A DNA stretch of 30,882 bases from CBCYMI01 sp965183855 (lineage in GTDB: Bacteria > Pseudomonadota > Alphaproteobacteria > Caulobacterales > Maricaulaceae), in the NCBI GenBank assembly GCA_965183855.1, contig CBCYMI010000001.1:1-30882 (forward strand). Reading direction: 5' to 3'. This document shows positions 16,907 to 26,402 of this stretch, one piece after another. The notes under the pieces were generated by a model. That model made no database searches and was not told the origin of the DNA. It saw only the letters and a list, made by a program, of their open reading frames with translations. Each line of letters starts with the position of its first letter. The stretch's first letter is position 1. The position numbers and the translations under genes were made by a program.

Positions 16907-17782
16907 TTAAACGAGATCTGTGTCAAATTCTCGTCTGTTAATCCCTACAATATATAATCCCTTTTCATCCGCCAGGCTTTTTACCTGTTTTGAATGCAAA
17001 ATAAAAGCATGACCTGCCTCAACTAAAATACCCGATAATCCCGCAATTGCCGCCTTTTTAACCGTATCTGGACCAATGGTCGGTAAATCAATCCTTCTAT
17101 CTTGATTGGGCTTTAAAATCTTTAATAAAACGCCAGATCTTGGCGCATTCGGGGCAATGTGAAGACCAGGATCGCTTTTTTGTTGGTCAATTAATCGATC
17201 CAACATAATATCTGTCCCTTTATGATCTTCTTGCGCAATGACTTTATGATCTCTTATAATCACCGCTTGCCCAATATCTTGAATGCCAATCTCAAACGCT
17301 TTCTTTAAAGCAAGCTGAATATCTGAAATATCTCGTTTGGAATACATATATTTGCCCAATGCGCCCGCGCTTGCAAGTAAATCCTTGCCAAGAACGCTTT
17401 GCTCAATATAGTGAAATCCCCTTTTCTCAAACCCTCTAATCACATGCCTTAAAAGGGCATCATCTCCTTTTAAAGAAGCAAAAATAATTCCTGCCAAGTG
17501 TAAAAAACCCGTAAAATCAAATCGTAACCTAACATAATTCGGCTCTCTTATAATCCCAGCAAACCCAATCTGATCACAAGATTCCTGTTTTAAATATTGA
17601 AATAATTTGCCCACTTCTCCTATTGAAAAACATCGATCCGAAATTCGATATAATTCATCATCCATGCTCTCTTTAAAACAAATTACCAATAAGGGAATAT
17701 TATGCGCGCGATATGAATGAATAATCAGTTTGGGAAGATCCCCAATACCCGCAATTAAAGCAAGCTTTTTTTGTACCAGCAT
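16907..17782 (-). CDS. lpxI: UDP-2,3-diacylglucosamine pyrophosphatase LpxI
   Basis: LpxI hydrolyses UDP-2,3-diacylglucosamine to lipid X and UMP; it replaces LpxH in most alphaproteobacteria. The 291-residue ORF starts with KLALIAGIGDLPKLIIHSYR, continues with DQIGFAGIIREPNYVRLRFD, GDDALLRHVIRGFEKRGFHY, and the C-terminal DUF1009 region KILKPNQDRRIDLPTIGPDT and LVEAGHAFILHSKQ. It lies between lpxA and lpxB, its usual place in this group, with 33 bases to lpxA. Confidence 0.94.
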   Translation of the reverse strand: MLVQKKLALIAGIGDLPKLIIHSYRAHNIPLLVICFKESMDDELYRISDRCFSIGEVGKLFQYLKQESCDQIGFAGIIREPNYVRLRFDFTGFLHLAGIIFASLKGDDALLRHVIRGFEKRGFHYIEQSVLGKDLLASAGALGKYMYSKRDISDIQLALKKAFEIGIQDIGQAVIIRDHKVIAQEDHKGTDIMLDRLIDQQKSDPGLHIAPNAPRSGVLLKILKPNQDRRIDLPTIGPDTVKKAAIAGLSGILVEAGHAFILHSKQVKSLADEKGLYIVGINRREFDTDLV

Positions 17783-17815
17783 ATCAGATTAAACTCCCAT
17801 TCCCAAGAGTACTCT

Positions 17816-18640
17816 TTAAACCTCAAATTCTTTTTTGAAGCCAGACTTTCTGGGAAAACATAATTGACGCGTGCGTTCCTTTGAACTAATAAAATCAAGA
17901 ATATGCTTTACTTCTGTAATGCCTGCAAAATCACGTTGAACCCGATCCAGCCTTTCTTCAAAAACCCCCTCCCCATTAAATAAAATCTCATACGCATTTC
18001 TAACAGTGCGAACCGTGTCCTTGCTAATATTCTTCCTGCGCATGCCAATAATGTTTAACCCTTCTAAATAAGCCGGGCGTCCAAAAACAATACTATAAGG
18101 AATAATATCACTAATAATTCCAGATTCTGCCGAAATAAAAGATTGTCTGCCAATCCAGCTATTTTGATGCGCAGCGCACCTCCCCCCTAAAAAAACATAA
18201 TCTTCTACATGCGTATGCCCCCCAATCATTACATCATTTGCAAAAATCGTATGATTGCCAACAATACAATCATGAGCAATATGTACATGAATCATAAAAT
18301 AATTATAATCCCCGATTAAAGTGGTCTGATTATCAGATCGCGTTGAACCCGCATTAATCGTAACATATTCCCGAATAATATTGTTTCTGCCAATGGTTAA
18401 TCGACTTTGTTTCTGTTCATAATTTATAATTTGTGGGGAAGTTCCAAGAGAAGCATAAGGATAAATAACCGAATGCTCTCCAATACTGGTATACCCCCCA
18501 ATATGAACATGGCTGATTAACTTAACATGGTCTTTTAAAACAACATTTGCACCTATAATACAATATGGACCAACAGATATCGAATCTCCTAAATCTGCCG
18601 CAGGATCAATAAGTGCTGTCGGGTGAATCTTGTTACTCAA
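17816..18640 (-). CDS. lpxA: UDP-N-acetylglucosamine O-acyltransferase
   Basis: LpxA transfers a hydroxyacyl chain from acyl-ACP to the 3-OH of UDP-GlcNAc, the first step of lipid A synthesis. The 274-residue protein opens with IHPTALIDPAADLGDSISVG and shows the left-handed beta-helix hexapeptide pattern for about 190 residues. Catalytic histidine context is present in VHIAHDCIVGNHTIFAND. Further segments include MIGGHTHVEDYVFLGGRCAA and FGRPAYLEGLNIIGMRR before the helical C-terminus. A spacer of 288 bases instead of fabZ separates it from lpxD. Confidence 0.95.
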   Translation of the reverse strand: MSNKIHPTALIDPAADLGDSISVGPYCIIGANVVLKDHVKLISHVHIGGYTSIGEHSVIYPYASLGTSPQIINYEQKQSRLTIGRNNIIREYVTINAGSTRSDNQTTLIGDYNYFMIHVHIAHDCIVGNHTIFANDVMIGGHTHVEDYVFLGGRCAAHQNSWIGRQSFISAESGIISDIIPYSIVFGRPAYLEGLNIIGMRRKNISKDTVRTVRNAYEILFNGEGVFEERLDRVQRDFAGITEVKHILDFISSKERTRQLCFPRKSGFKKEFEV

Positions 18641-18928
18641 TGATTTTCCTTTCCCTGATCATACATCCAAGCTCAATTTAATTGAGCGTTTATTTTCTTT
18701 CTTAACGTATAAAATTAACTTTAAAAGATTATAAATTCAGTGCAATACTCAAGCTGGAATAAAATCTGCCTTTAATTCATTATTACTGGATCTAATCAAA
18801 AATATCCAATGAAATTATAAGCCTAGCTAACCTTGTTTGTTTTATGAGTTATCATTCATGATCTGGCTGTCAAAACCATCTGGCTTACAAATCTTTATTT
18901 GTTTTATGAATTATAATTTATGGTCTGG
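18641..18928. other. Gene-free gap where fabZ is expected
   Basis: Alphaproteobacterial lpx clusters usually carry fabZ (about 150 codons) between lpxD and lpxA. This spacer of 288 bases is AT-rich, has stops in all frames, and shows no FabZ motif such as HRYPF. It contains two imperfect copies of a 38-bp repeat. I read it as a deletion of fabZ followed by local duplication. Confidence 0.6.
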
Positions 18929-18930
18929 CT
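18831..18930. repeat. Imperfect 38-bp direct repeat pair before the lpxD stop
   Basis: Copies at 18831-18868 and 18893-18930 differ at six positions. Both contain TTGTTTTATGA and end in TCTGGCT. The second copy runs into the lpxD stop codon, so the duplicated unit includes the end of the gene. Confidence 0.8.
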
Positions 18931-19951
18931 ATCGAAGCAATTTGCGCAGTTTTACCTGATCTCGTAGCCATTCTCTGTGAGGTTTTGAAGGAATGCCACC
19001 CCAAATCTCTCCCGAAGGAATATGATTCATAACTAAACTAGCTGCCGCGATCTTAACAAAATCACCAATTTGAATGTGATCCGAAATGCCAACCCTTGCC
19101 CCCATTAAAACGCCTTTTCCAATCTTTGAGCTCCCCGCAATTCCAACCATGCCCGCAAGGACAGAAAAATCTCCAATGGAAACATTATGAGCAATCTGGC
19201 ATAAATTATCTATTTTTACCTTATTGCCAATCACAGTATCTTGAATTAACCCACGATCAATCATGCTTCCTGCGCCAACCGAAACATCATGACCAATTAA
19301 AACACAACCTTTATGGGAAAGCTCAACAGGACCTGTATTTGAAAGTTCAATTGCAAACCCAGAATGTCCGATAACAGAATTAGGACCAATAGAAAATCGA
19401 TCCCCAATAATGGAAAACCGGATCACACTTCCAGAAGCAATCACACTTTGTTTGCCAATCACACAGCCAGAACCAATCATCGCTCCAGATTCTATGATTG
19501 ACCCCTCTCCAATCTCAGCGCCCGCTCCAATAATACAGCCTGCGCCCATTTTGACATTTTTACCGATTTTTGCCTGATCACTAATCAAAGATGAATCCGA
19601 AGAATGATCAATCTCTTGATAGAGTTTATTCAAGGCAAAATTAAAGGCAATTCTTGGAAAAGAAGTAATCACAGGAATAATCTCATACGCTTTGAGTAAA
19701 GGCGCATGTTCCTCATTAATTAAACAGGCTTTAGCCTGACAGTTTTCTAATAATTCCTTATTAATCCCTGTTTTGTAAAATTGTGTATTATAAAAACAAA
19801 GATCATTTATCCCCGCTTTCTCAATCGGTAACGCATGATGAATCATTATTTCTGATTGAGAGGAAGTAAGAGGAACTATATCATCAAAGCCAGAAAATAA
19901 ATCTCCCAAGCTTTGAGATCCAGTATAAGTATAAAAATGACGATCTGGCAT
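18929..19951 (-). CDS. lpxD: UDP-3-O-(3-hydroxyacyl)glucosamine N-acyltransferase
   Basis: LpxD adds the second, N-linked hydroxyacyl chain in lipid A synthesis. The 340-residue protein has an N-terminal uridine-binding domain (NDLCFYNTQFYK; AYEIIPVITSFPRIAFNFAL) and then a long hexapeptide beta-helix (GKNVKMGAGCIIGAGAEIGE; SIIGDRFSIGPNSVIGHSGF). Catalytic-histidine context is in DNLCQIAHNVSIGDFSVLAG. The C-terminus is GEIWGGIPSKPHREWLRD. It follows skp by about 24 bases. Confidence 0.95.
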   Translation of the reverse strand: MPDRHFYTYTGSQSLGDLFSGFDDIVPLTSSQSEIMIHHALPIEKAGINDLCFYNTQFYKTGINKELLENCQAKACLINEEHAPLLKAYEIIPVITSFPRIAFNFALNKLYQEIDHSSDSSLISDQAKIGKNVKMGAGCIIGAGAEIGEGSIIESGAMIGSGCVIGKQSVIASGSVIRFSIIGDRFSIGPNSVIGHSGFAIELSNTGPVELSHKGCVLIGHDVSVGAGSMIDRGLIQDTVIGNKVKIDNLCQIAHNVSIGDFSVLAGMVGIAGSSKIGKGVLMGARVGISDHIQIGDFVKIAAASLVMNHIPSGEIWGGIPSKPHREWLRDQVKLRKLLR

Positions 19952-19974
19952 TGATAATATATATCTCTCTTAAA

Positions 19975-20574
19975 TTAAGGGCGTTGTGTAGAAACAGCGG
20001 GCGCATCTGGTAATCTTACACGCGTAACTCGTACGGTTTTTAGCCTGGAATTTAGCTGTTTAACGACATCTTGAGTTACATCAACACCATGTTTTGAATT
20101 AAAGCGAATCACAACATCGCGATCTAAAATAACATCCGCGCCTTTTAGATTAATCAGATAATCATAAATAACCTCTAACTGTTCTCTAACAGGCTTTAAT
20201 GCTTTTTGTTCCGTCTCACGAATCTCATTAATCTTTTTTGCTCTGTCTTGTTCGAACTTCACCATTTCTTGTTGTAAGCTTTGGAACCTTTTTTGTAAAT
20301 CAGGTCTCTTACCAATCTCAGCCTGGCTTTTTAACCCTTGTATTTCTTTATTTAGCTGATCTCTTTTTGAAAGTAATAAAGATGATTTCGATTTTATTTC
20401 TCGATCAATATCTCCAGCGATTTTATCTAATTGCTTCTTGAAATCCTGTCCAACAATAGATTGGTTAATGACTTCACGTTGACTAACAACCAATGTCTTT
20501 GCCTTCGATTCGGAATGTGCCGAAAATGGTAATAAAAGGGCAACCAAACACGATAATATTATTATTTTTTTCAT
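19975..20574 (-). CDS. skp: Periplasmic OMP chaperone, Skp/OmpH family
   Basis: A Skp-like holdase that would carry unfolded outer-membrane proteins to BamA. The 199-residue ORF has a signal peptide (KKIIILSCLVALLLPFSAHS), an N-terminal strand (LVVSQREVINQSIVGQDFKK), and a long charged alpha-helical coiled-coil region (residues about 50-135) forming the tentacles. It ends with an extension, VRVTRVRLPDAPAVSTQRP, beyond the usual core. Its ATG lies one base after the bamA stop, so translation is coupled. With surA broken, this may be the main remaining OMP chaperone. Confidence 0.88.
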   Translation of the reverse strand: MKKIIILSCLVALLLPFSAHSESKAKTLVVSQREVINQSIVGQDFKKQLDKIAGDIDREIKSKSSLLLSKRDQLNKEIQGLKSQAEIGKRPDLQKRFQSLQQEMVKFEQDRAKKINEIRETEQKALKPVREQLEVIYDYLINLKGADVILDRDVVIRFNSKHGVDVTQDVVKQLNSRLKTVRVTRVRLPDAPAVSTQRP

Positions 20575-20575
20575 A

Positions 20576-22999
20576 TTAAAACCTCTTTCCTATGCCAAAA
20601 CGGAAACTTTCCGTACGATCATATTCTTCTTTAACAACAACTTTCGAAAAGTCAAATCGAACAGGACCAAACGGTGATTCCCAAAATATACTTACACCAA
20701 CTGATGCTCTAAAGGAAGCATCATAGCGCACATTATCCAGTTTATCACGATCATCTAATAAACCAGCCGTTCCAAAATCTGTAAAAACACTGCCAAGAAT
20801 ACCATATTCCTTCGGTAATCCTAAAGGAAAACTAATCTCTAACGTTCCAACGGCATATAATTTCGCCCCCAGCGCATCCCCTGGAATAAGCCTTCCTTTA
20901 CTGTCGGTCGTTATAATTCTAGGTCCTAAACCTGCCGTATCAAAGCCTCTGAATGTATTCGGAGTTAGAAAAAAACGATCATTAATTGGAATAAGATCCT
21001 GATCAGCCCAGCCCGAAATATATCCAGCAGAACCTGAAAGACTCGCAATAATACTCCGCTTATATATTCCATAATAAAGTCCGCCAGATGCTTCCGTTCT
21101 GATATATTTAACATCCCCTCCAAGACCCGCAAAATTCTGACCAAAGCTAAAATCAAATCCCCCCGTTGGTATAATCGGGTCATTTCGGTAATCCCATCTT
21201 AAGGAATATCCCAAAATAGAATATAATCTTTTTCCTTCCTGGCGACAAATTGGATCTGTAATCGGACATGTGCCATCTTTCGATTTGCGAGATCCACCAA
21301 CTTTCACATCTTCATTCTTTAAGCTATAAGAAAGGCTCATTCTGGCTCGATCTGAAATTGGAAAAGCAATACTGGTCGAAATTCCATTCCGTTGTGTTTC
21401 AAAACTTGCCTCTTTCAAATAATTGGTTTTAACACTGTAAACCTCAATACTGGCCGCAAGATTGCGATCTAAAAATCTAGGCTCTGTAAATCTTAAATCA
21501 ATCCTTTGTGTTCTGGAACTCGTGGCAACTCCCAATCTTAAATATTGACCTCTTCCCCTGAAATTTCTTTCCGTTGCAGATAATTCCAATAGCCAGGAAT
21601 TAACCGTATTATACGCAACCCCAAAAGATAAGTCACCCGTTGATTGCTCTGTTACCTTAACATCAAGAATGACCGAATCAGCACGACTTCCTCTTCTTTC
21701 TTCAATCTCAACTTCTTTAAAAAACCCAAGCGCTCTAATGTTAATTCTTGATCGCTCAACCAATGCTTTGTTAAAAGGATCACCTTCTGCCAGACGAAGT
21801 TCTCTTCTGACAACCCTGTCAATCGTTCTGGTATTCCCAATAACATTAATCCGCTCAATATAAACTCTTGGACCCTCACGAATATCAAATGTAATATCAA
21901 CGATCTTATCTTCCTTATTAAGACGCTCAAGAGGACGAATATCAACAAAAGCATAGCCAATCGCGCCTGTAAGATAGGTCAAATTATCAACCGCTGACTG
22001 AATCGATGAAAATTTATATTCCTGACCTTCCTTAATTCGAAGGCTTTTTTTAAGAGATCCTTTTTTGAAAGATTTAAGATCTGTTTTAACCTTTACCTCT
22101 CCAAATTTATACTTCTCACCCTCATCAATGGTAAACACAATATTAAAATAGGATTGATCGGGTGAAAGCTCTGCAATCACAGAAATAACTTTGAAATTTG
22201 CATATCCCTGATTCGTATAAAACTCCCTGATCTTTTGCCGATCATAATCTAACCTATTTGGATCATAATTATCATTCGTTGAAAAAATCTTCCAAAGTTT
22301 GGATTCCGTCGTGACAATCTTACTGCGTAATTTCTTGTCTGAAAATACTTTATTACCAAAAAAACTAATCTTTTTAATCCCTGTTTTGGGACCTTCGGAA
22401 ATCTCAAAAATAACATCAATCCGATTTTGAGGCTGTTGGACAATCTTTGGCGTAACAATAGCAGCAAACCGACCAGATATCCTGTATAATTCAATAATCC
22501 TTCGTAAATCATCCTGGATTTTTGCTTTTGTAAAAACCGCTCTTGGCTTTGCCTGAATCTCATCTGTAATCTTATCATCTTTCAGAGATTTGTTTCCCTC
22601 TAAAATCACCCGGTTAATAATCGGGTTTTCAATAATATTAACAATCAGAAATTCATTTTGTTCATTAAAGACAACATCCGAAAACAAGCCCGTCCGATAC
22701 AGGGTTTTTAAAGATAAATCTAGTTGTTTAGGATCAAATCGTTCGCCTGGCTTTACCAATAAATATGAAAGTATCGTATCCGTTTCAACTCTTTGATTTC
22801 CCTTTACAAGAATTTGTCTGATCTTTTTATTGAGATCAAACTGATCACTGGAAATCTCTTTTTGTTCACGATCAGAAATCGCTTTCTCAGATTTGTCTTG
22901 AGCACTTATATTTTCAGCCGTTAACCCCGTTAACAAGAAAATCGCGGATAAAATACCAAAAAAGCTCAACGCCTTCCTTTTATGAATTAAAAATCTCAT
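20576..22999 (-). CDS. bamA: Outer-membrane protein assembly factor BamA
   Basis: BamA is the central barrel of the BAM complex, which folds outer-membrane proteins. The 807-residue ORF has an N-terminal signal segment (ALSFFGILSAIFLLTGLTA), five POTRA repeats (beginning IRQILVKGNQRVETDTILSY; typical restarts at NRVILEGNKSLKDDKI, IKKISFFGNKVFSDKK, GEVKVKTDL and IERINVIGNTRTIDRVV), and a C-terminal Omp85 barrel with NTFRGFDTAGLGPR (VRGF-type loop motif) and FRFGIGKRF at the end. The last residue is phenylalanine. It lies 27 bases after rseP and is fully intact, so outer-membrane biogenesis is retained even though LptD and SurA are broken. Confidence 0.96.
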   Translation of the reverse strand: MRFLIHKRKALSFFGILSAIFLLTGLTAENISAQDKSEKAISDREQKEISSDQFDLNKKIRQILVKGNQRVETDTILSYLLVKPGERFDPKQLDLSLKTLYRTGLFSDVVFNEQNEFLIVNIIENPIINRVILEGNKSLKDDKITDEIQAKPRAVFTKAKIQDDLRRIIELYRISGRFAAIVTPKIVQQPQNRIDVIFEISEGPKTGIKKISFFGNKVFSDKKLRSKIVTTESKLWKIFSTNDNYDPNRLDYDRQKIREFYTNQGYANFKVISVIAELSPDQSYFNIVFTIDEGEKYKFGEVKVKTDLKSFKKGSLKKSLRIKEGQEYKFSSIQSAVDNLTYLTGAIGYAFVDIRPLERLNKEDKIVDITFDIREGPRVYIERINVIGNTRTIDRVVRRELRLAEGDPFNKALVERSRINIRALGFFKEVEIEERRGSRADSVILDVKVTEQSTGDLSFGVAYNTVNSWLLELSATERNFRGRGQYLRLGVATSSRTQRIDLRFTEPRFLDRNLAASIEVYSVKTNYLKEASFETQRNGISTSIAFPISDRARMSLSYSLKNEDVKVGGSRKSKDGTCPITDPICRQEGKRLYSILGYSLRWDYRNDPIIPTGGFDFSFGQNFAGLGGDVKYIRTEASGGLYYGIYKRSIIASLSGSAGYISGWADQDLIPINDRFFLTPNTFRGFDTAGLGPRIITTDSKGRLIPGDALGAKLYAVGTLEISFPLGLPKEYGILGSVFTDFGTAGLLDDRDKLDNVRYDASFRASVGVSIFWESPFGPVRFDFSKVVVKEEYDRTESFRFGIGKRF

Positions 23000-23026
23000 A
23001 TGTTTAAAATGACCTTTCAGTAAACT

Positions 23027-24241
23027 TTATGAATAATACTTCCCAAGATATATTAAATCATTGACCGTAACGAATATAAAAAGCAGAAGTATTAAAGCAA
23101 GACCAATTTTAAAACTTGCTTCCATTATCTTCGTATTTACAGGTCTTCCTATTATAAATTCAATCCCATAAAACAATAAATGTCCACCGTCTAATACAGG
23201 CAATGGAAATAAATTAATCAATCCAAGACTCACTGATATCGCTCCTGTGATTGTTAATAATCGAACTAAAAGAATTAATAAACGCTGACCCAAAACTGGA
23301 TCAGCGTCAATATTTCCAGAACCTTTTACACTCTTAATCGCCGTCATGCCAGATAACATGGCTATCCTAATCGGACCTCCTAATTGATCGGCTTTTTCCT
23401 TTCCTGAAAATACTCTCTTTAAATATGTCACAGGCAACACAATTAACGAGCCCGTTCGTTTTAATCCCTGATAAAAAGATTCAGTCAACCCATAGGTTTC
23501 CCTGATTATTTTTGCATTCTGATGAGAACCAATCCCAATTCTGCCAATCTCTACCTTTCCACCAATTCCATCTTCTATCAACGCTTTTTCGGGAACCACA
23601 ATAACTTCCATGCTTTGATGATCCCGATTGATCTCAAAAATTAACTCATTTCCTGAAGCAAGTCCAACTTTTGACTGAATATCTGAAAAACTCTCAACAG
23701 GCTTTTGATTAATGGCAGCAATATAATCATTTGGTTTTATGCCTGCCCGTTGTGCTGGACTGTTTTCAAAAACCTCACCAACCAAAGGCTCAACCTTAAC
23801 ACTCCCAAAACTAAACTCAAGAGCTGTAAAAATTAAAATTCCCAAAATAAAATTAGCCAAAGGACCTGCCACCACAATCAGGACTTTTTTCCATAATGGT
23901 AAAAAATGAAAATAATGCTTTAAATTCTTCTCTGTTCCATTCTCTTTCGCCTGTTGCTTCATATTGGCAAGTTTTTCTGCTGACGGAAAACTACTAATAT
24001 CCTTATCACCACTAAATTTTACATACCCACCAAGTGGAAGGGCTGAAAGACGCCATTCCGTATGCTTTCTGTCTTTTACAGAATATAATACAGGACCAAT
24101 GCCTAAAGAAAACACATCCACTTTTGCGCCACAGGCGCGAGCCGTCCAAAAATGTCCTAATTCATGAATGACAACAACAATGCTGATCACAAAAGTAAAT
24201 CCAAACATAAATAATAATGGTGACAAAATAAGATCTAACAT
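23027..24241 (-). CDS. rseP: Site-2 intramembrane metalloprotease RseP
   Basis: RseP is an inner-membrane zinc protease that cleaves membrane-spanning segments such as anti-sigma factors and signal-peptide remnants. The N-terminal active-site helix carries HELGH (VVVIHELGHFWTARACGA). The second membrane segment has the GPLANFILGILIFTALEF motif, followed by a PDZ domain (NSPAQRAGIKPNDYIAAINQ; SFSDIQSKVGLASGNELIFE). The third active-site segment is LINLFPLPVLDGGHLLFYGI, with the metal-binding aspartate. Length of 404 residues is in the family range. No rpoE/rseA pair is visible in the window, so the substrate is unknown. Confidence 0.94.
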   Translation of the reverse strand: MLDLILSPLLFMFGFTFVISIVVVIHELGHFWTARACGAKVDVFSLGIGPVLYSVKDRKHTEWRLSALPLGGYVKFSGDKDISSFPSAEKLANMKQQAKENGTEKNLKHYFHFLPLWKKVLIVVAGPLANFILGILIFTALEFSFGSVKVEPLVGEVFENSPAQRAGIKPNDYIAAINQKPVESFSDIQSKVGLASGNELIFEINRDHQSMEVIVVPEKALIEDGIGGKVEIGRIGIGSHQNAKIIRETYGLTESFYQGLKRTGSLIVLPVTYLKRVFSGKEKADQLGGPIRIAMLSGMTAIKSVKGSGNIDADPVLGQRLLILLVRLLTITGAISVSLGLINLFPLPVLDGGHLLFYGIEFIIGRPVNTKIMEASFKIGLALILLLFIFVTVNDLIYLGKYYS

Positions 24242-24345
24242 TACAAACCATACTCCTTATTGCATAATCCCGTTGAATGGCATATTCTCATTAATCTATT
24301 TTTTCTATTCATAAAATTCACGTTTTTATTCATCCGTGTTATACG

Positions 24346-25533
24346 CTAAAGACCTGTCTTTGCAATCATTTCTTTAGCGATCATTCTTGATATCTGATCA
24401 ATATTCATAATCTCTTCTATACTCTTTACGGATAAATACGTATGTAAGCGATTCATTGCCTGATCTAAACTCTTCTCTACTATATTTGCAATTTTTAAAA
24501 AACTTATTTTTTGTTTAAGAAAGGCAAAGACAGCCTCCTCATTGGCCGCATTTAATACAGGAGCCAGCTGAATTTCCTTTTCTAATACCTCTTTTGCCAA
24601 CGCATAACACCTAAATCTCTCAAAATCAGGAGGCTCAAAATTCAGGGATTTTAATTGCGCAAGATTAACACTTTTTAATCCCGTATCCATATGATAAGGC
24701 GCAGAAAGAGCATAGGCAATTGGAATAGACATATCAGCCAGGCTCATATGCGCGATCGTTGAGCCATCTTTTAATTCAATCATTGCATGAATAACACCCT
24801 CTGGATGAATTAAAACAGATAATTGATCGGCTGGAATGGATAATAAATGATGGGCTTCAATTAATTCAAGTCCTTTATTCATCAGACTTGCAGAATCAAT
24901 ACTAATCTTCTTTCCCATCTTCCAAACAGGATGATTTAAGGCATCCTCTATTTTCACCCGTTTCATCTCTTCTAAAGAAAAAGTTCGAAAAGGTCCTCCA
25001 GAGCCCGTCAGAATATAGTTTAAAATATCCGCTCTATGACCCGATTGACCAAGAATTTGCGCAATTCCAGAATGCTCCGAATCGATTGGAAAAATACGAG
25101 AACCCGATTGCTTTGCCAAAGACATAAAAAAATCGCCCGCGCAAACCAAAGCCTCCTTATTTGCAAGCGCAATATGATAGCCTTTCTCAAGCGCTGCCCA
25201 AATCGGCATTAATCCTGCAACACCAACAATTGCCGCAATCACCCAATCCGTAGGACGACGCGCCGCTTCTATAACCGCATCACGACCACATAAAATCTTG
25301 ACCTTCTTGCCTGAAAAAGCAGATTCAAGTCTTGATCTTGCACCTTCATCTGAAACCGCAACACAGCGGGCATCTACACTTTTGGCAAGCTTGATTAGTA
25401 AATCAATATTTTGATGAGCACTCAATGTATCAACGCAATAAAGATCCGGATGACGCTTAATATATCTAATCGCAGTTTGACCAACAGATCCAGTTGCGCC
25501 TAAAATGGTTATTCTTTTTTTTCTCTCTGTCAT
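24346..25533 (-). CDS. dxr: 1-deoxy-D-xylulose-5-phosphate reductoisomerase
   Basis: Dxr makes methylerythritol phosphate, the committed step of the MEP isoprenoid route that feeds UppS. The NADPH-binding start is TILGATGSVGQTAIRYIKRH; catalytic segments include ALANKEALVCAGDFF, FPIDSEHSGIAQIL (usually DSEHSAIFQ), GSGGPFR, and HPVWKMGKKISIDSASLMNK plus LIEAHHLL. Length is 395 residues. Its ATG directly follows the cdsA stop codon. The gap of about 100 bases to rseP is gene-free. Confidence 0.95.
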   Translation of the reverse strand: MTERKKRITILGATGSVGQTAIRYIKRHPDLYCVDTLSAHQNIDLLIKLAKSVDARCVAVSDEGARSRLESAFSGKKVKILCGRDAVIEAARRPTDWVIAAIVGVAGLMPIWAALEKGYHIALANKEALVCAGDFFMSLAKQSGSRIFPIDSEHSGIAQILGQSGHRADILNYILTGSGGPFRTFSLEEMKRVKIEDALNHPVWKMGKKISIDSASLMNKGLELIEAHHLLSIPADQLSVLIHPEGVIHAMIELKDGSTIAHMSLADMSIPIAYALSAPYHMDTGLKSVNLAQLKSLNFEPPDFERFRCYALAKEVLEKEIQLAPVLNAANEEAVFAFLKQKISFLKIANIVEKSLDQAMNRLHTYLSVKSIEEIMNIDQISRMIAKEMIAKTGL

Positions 25534-26391
25534 TTATATACTTCCTGAATTTGGAAACCAACCTAGAAAACTTAATCCAACCAACACTAAAGAAGACAAT
25601 AATAACGCATCTGATCGATCCCAAACCCCTCCATGTCCTGGAATAATATTACTGGTATCCTTTACGCCAAATTTCCTTTTAAAATACGATTCAATTAAAT
25701 CTCCAAGAACAGAAGAAATCGCTAAAATTAATGCGCTAAATATAAATAAAAAACTAGCTTTCACACCAAAAAAAAGCGCTAAAATCAAAGCAATCAAAGG
25801 AGCAATCAAAACGGCCGCAACCGCACCAGACCATGTCTTGTTTGGGCTAATATTCAAGCAAATCTTAGGTCCCTTTAACCATGAACCAATACTATAGGCT
25901 AATGTATCTGCGCCAATTACAATTGAAAATAAAAAAACAGCTGGAAACAAGCCTTGCTTTCTAATCCATACAAGCGCCAAACACGCGCCAATAATATAAG
26001 ATAATCCAAACATGCCATACCATAATTTACGCTGTTTGCGGTAATTTCCATACGCAAGTAAAAATATACCACCAAATGCAATAATACACGCAATCAGCCA
26101 ATAATTAATCGAAGCAAATAAAATACATAAAAACGTAATGGCATAATATCGTAAATAAGAAACCTCATCTGCGAGATGATCCGAAACCGAAATCCATTCA
26201 TATGCTAAAAAAAATGAAAAAATTAAAATAAAAAAATTAAAAAAAAAGCCACCCATAAAGATAAAAAAAATTACAAATGGATATAATAAAAAAATAGAAA
26301 AAACGCGATGCCAAAACGTGCTATTGGACATTTTAGGGTATTTTTTCTGAAACCAGAAATAAAGCTGATGAATATAACCGGGCTGTCTCAT
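25534..26391 (-). CDS. cdsA: Phosphatidate cytidylyltransferase
   Basis: CdsA converts phosphatidate and CTP to CDP-diacylglycerol, the precursor of membrane phospholipids. It is a polytopic inner-membrane protein of 285 residues with several strongly hydrophobic segments (VIFFIFMGGFFFNFFILIFS; YAITFLCILFASINYWLIAC). The C-terminal CDS signature is intact: YFKRKFGVKDTSNIIPGHGG followed by VWDRSDALL. The N-terminal part contains A7, A8 and A9 runs (for example 26239-26247) that are all in frame, a useful control when judging the frameshifts elsewhere. It sits between uppS and dxr as usual. Confidence 0.95.
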   Translation of the reverse strand: MRQPGYIHQLYFWFQKKYPKMSNSTFWHRVFSIFLLYPFVIFFIFMGGFFFNFFILIFSFFLAYEWISVSDHLADEVSYLRYYAITFLCILFASINYWLIACIIAFGGIFLLAYGNYRKQRKLWYGMFGLSYIIGACLALVWIRKQGLFPAVFLFSIVIGADTLAYSIGSWLKGPKICLNISPNKTWSGAVAAVLIAPLIALILALFFGVKASFLFIFSALILAISSVLGDLIESYFKRKFGVKDTSNIIPGHGGVWDRSDALLLSSLVLVGLSFLGWFPNSGSI

Positions 26392-26402
26392 CCTTAATAC
26401 TC

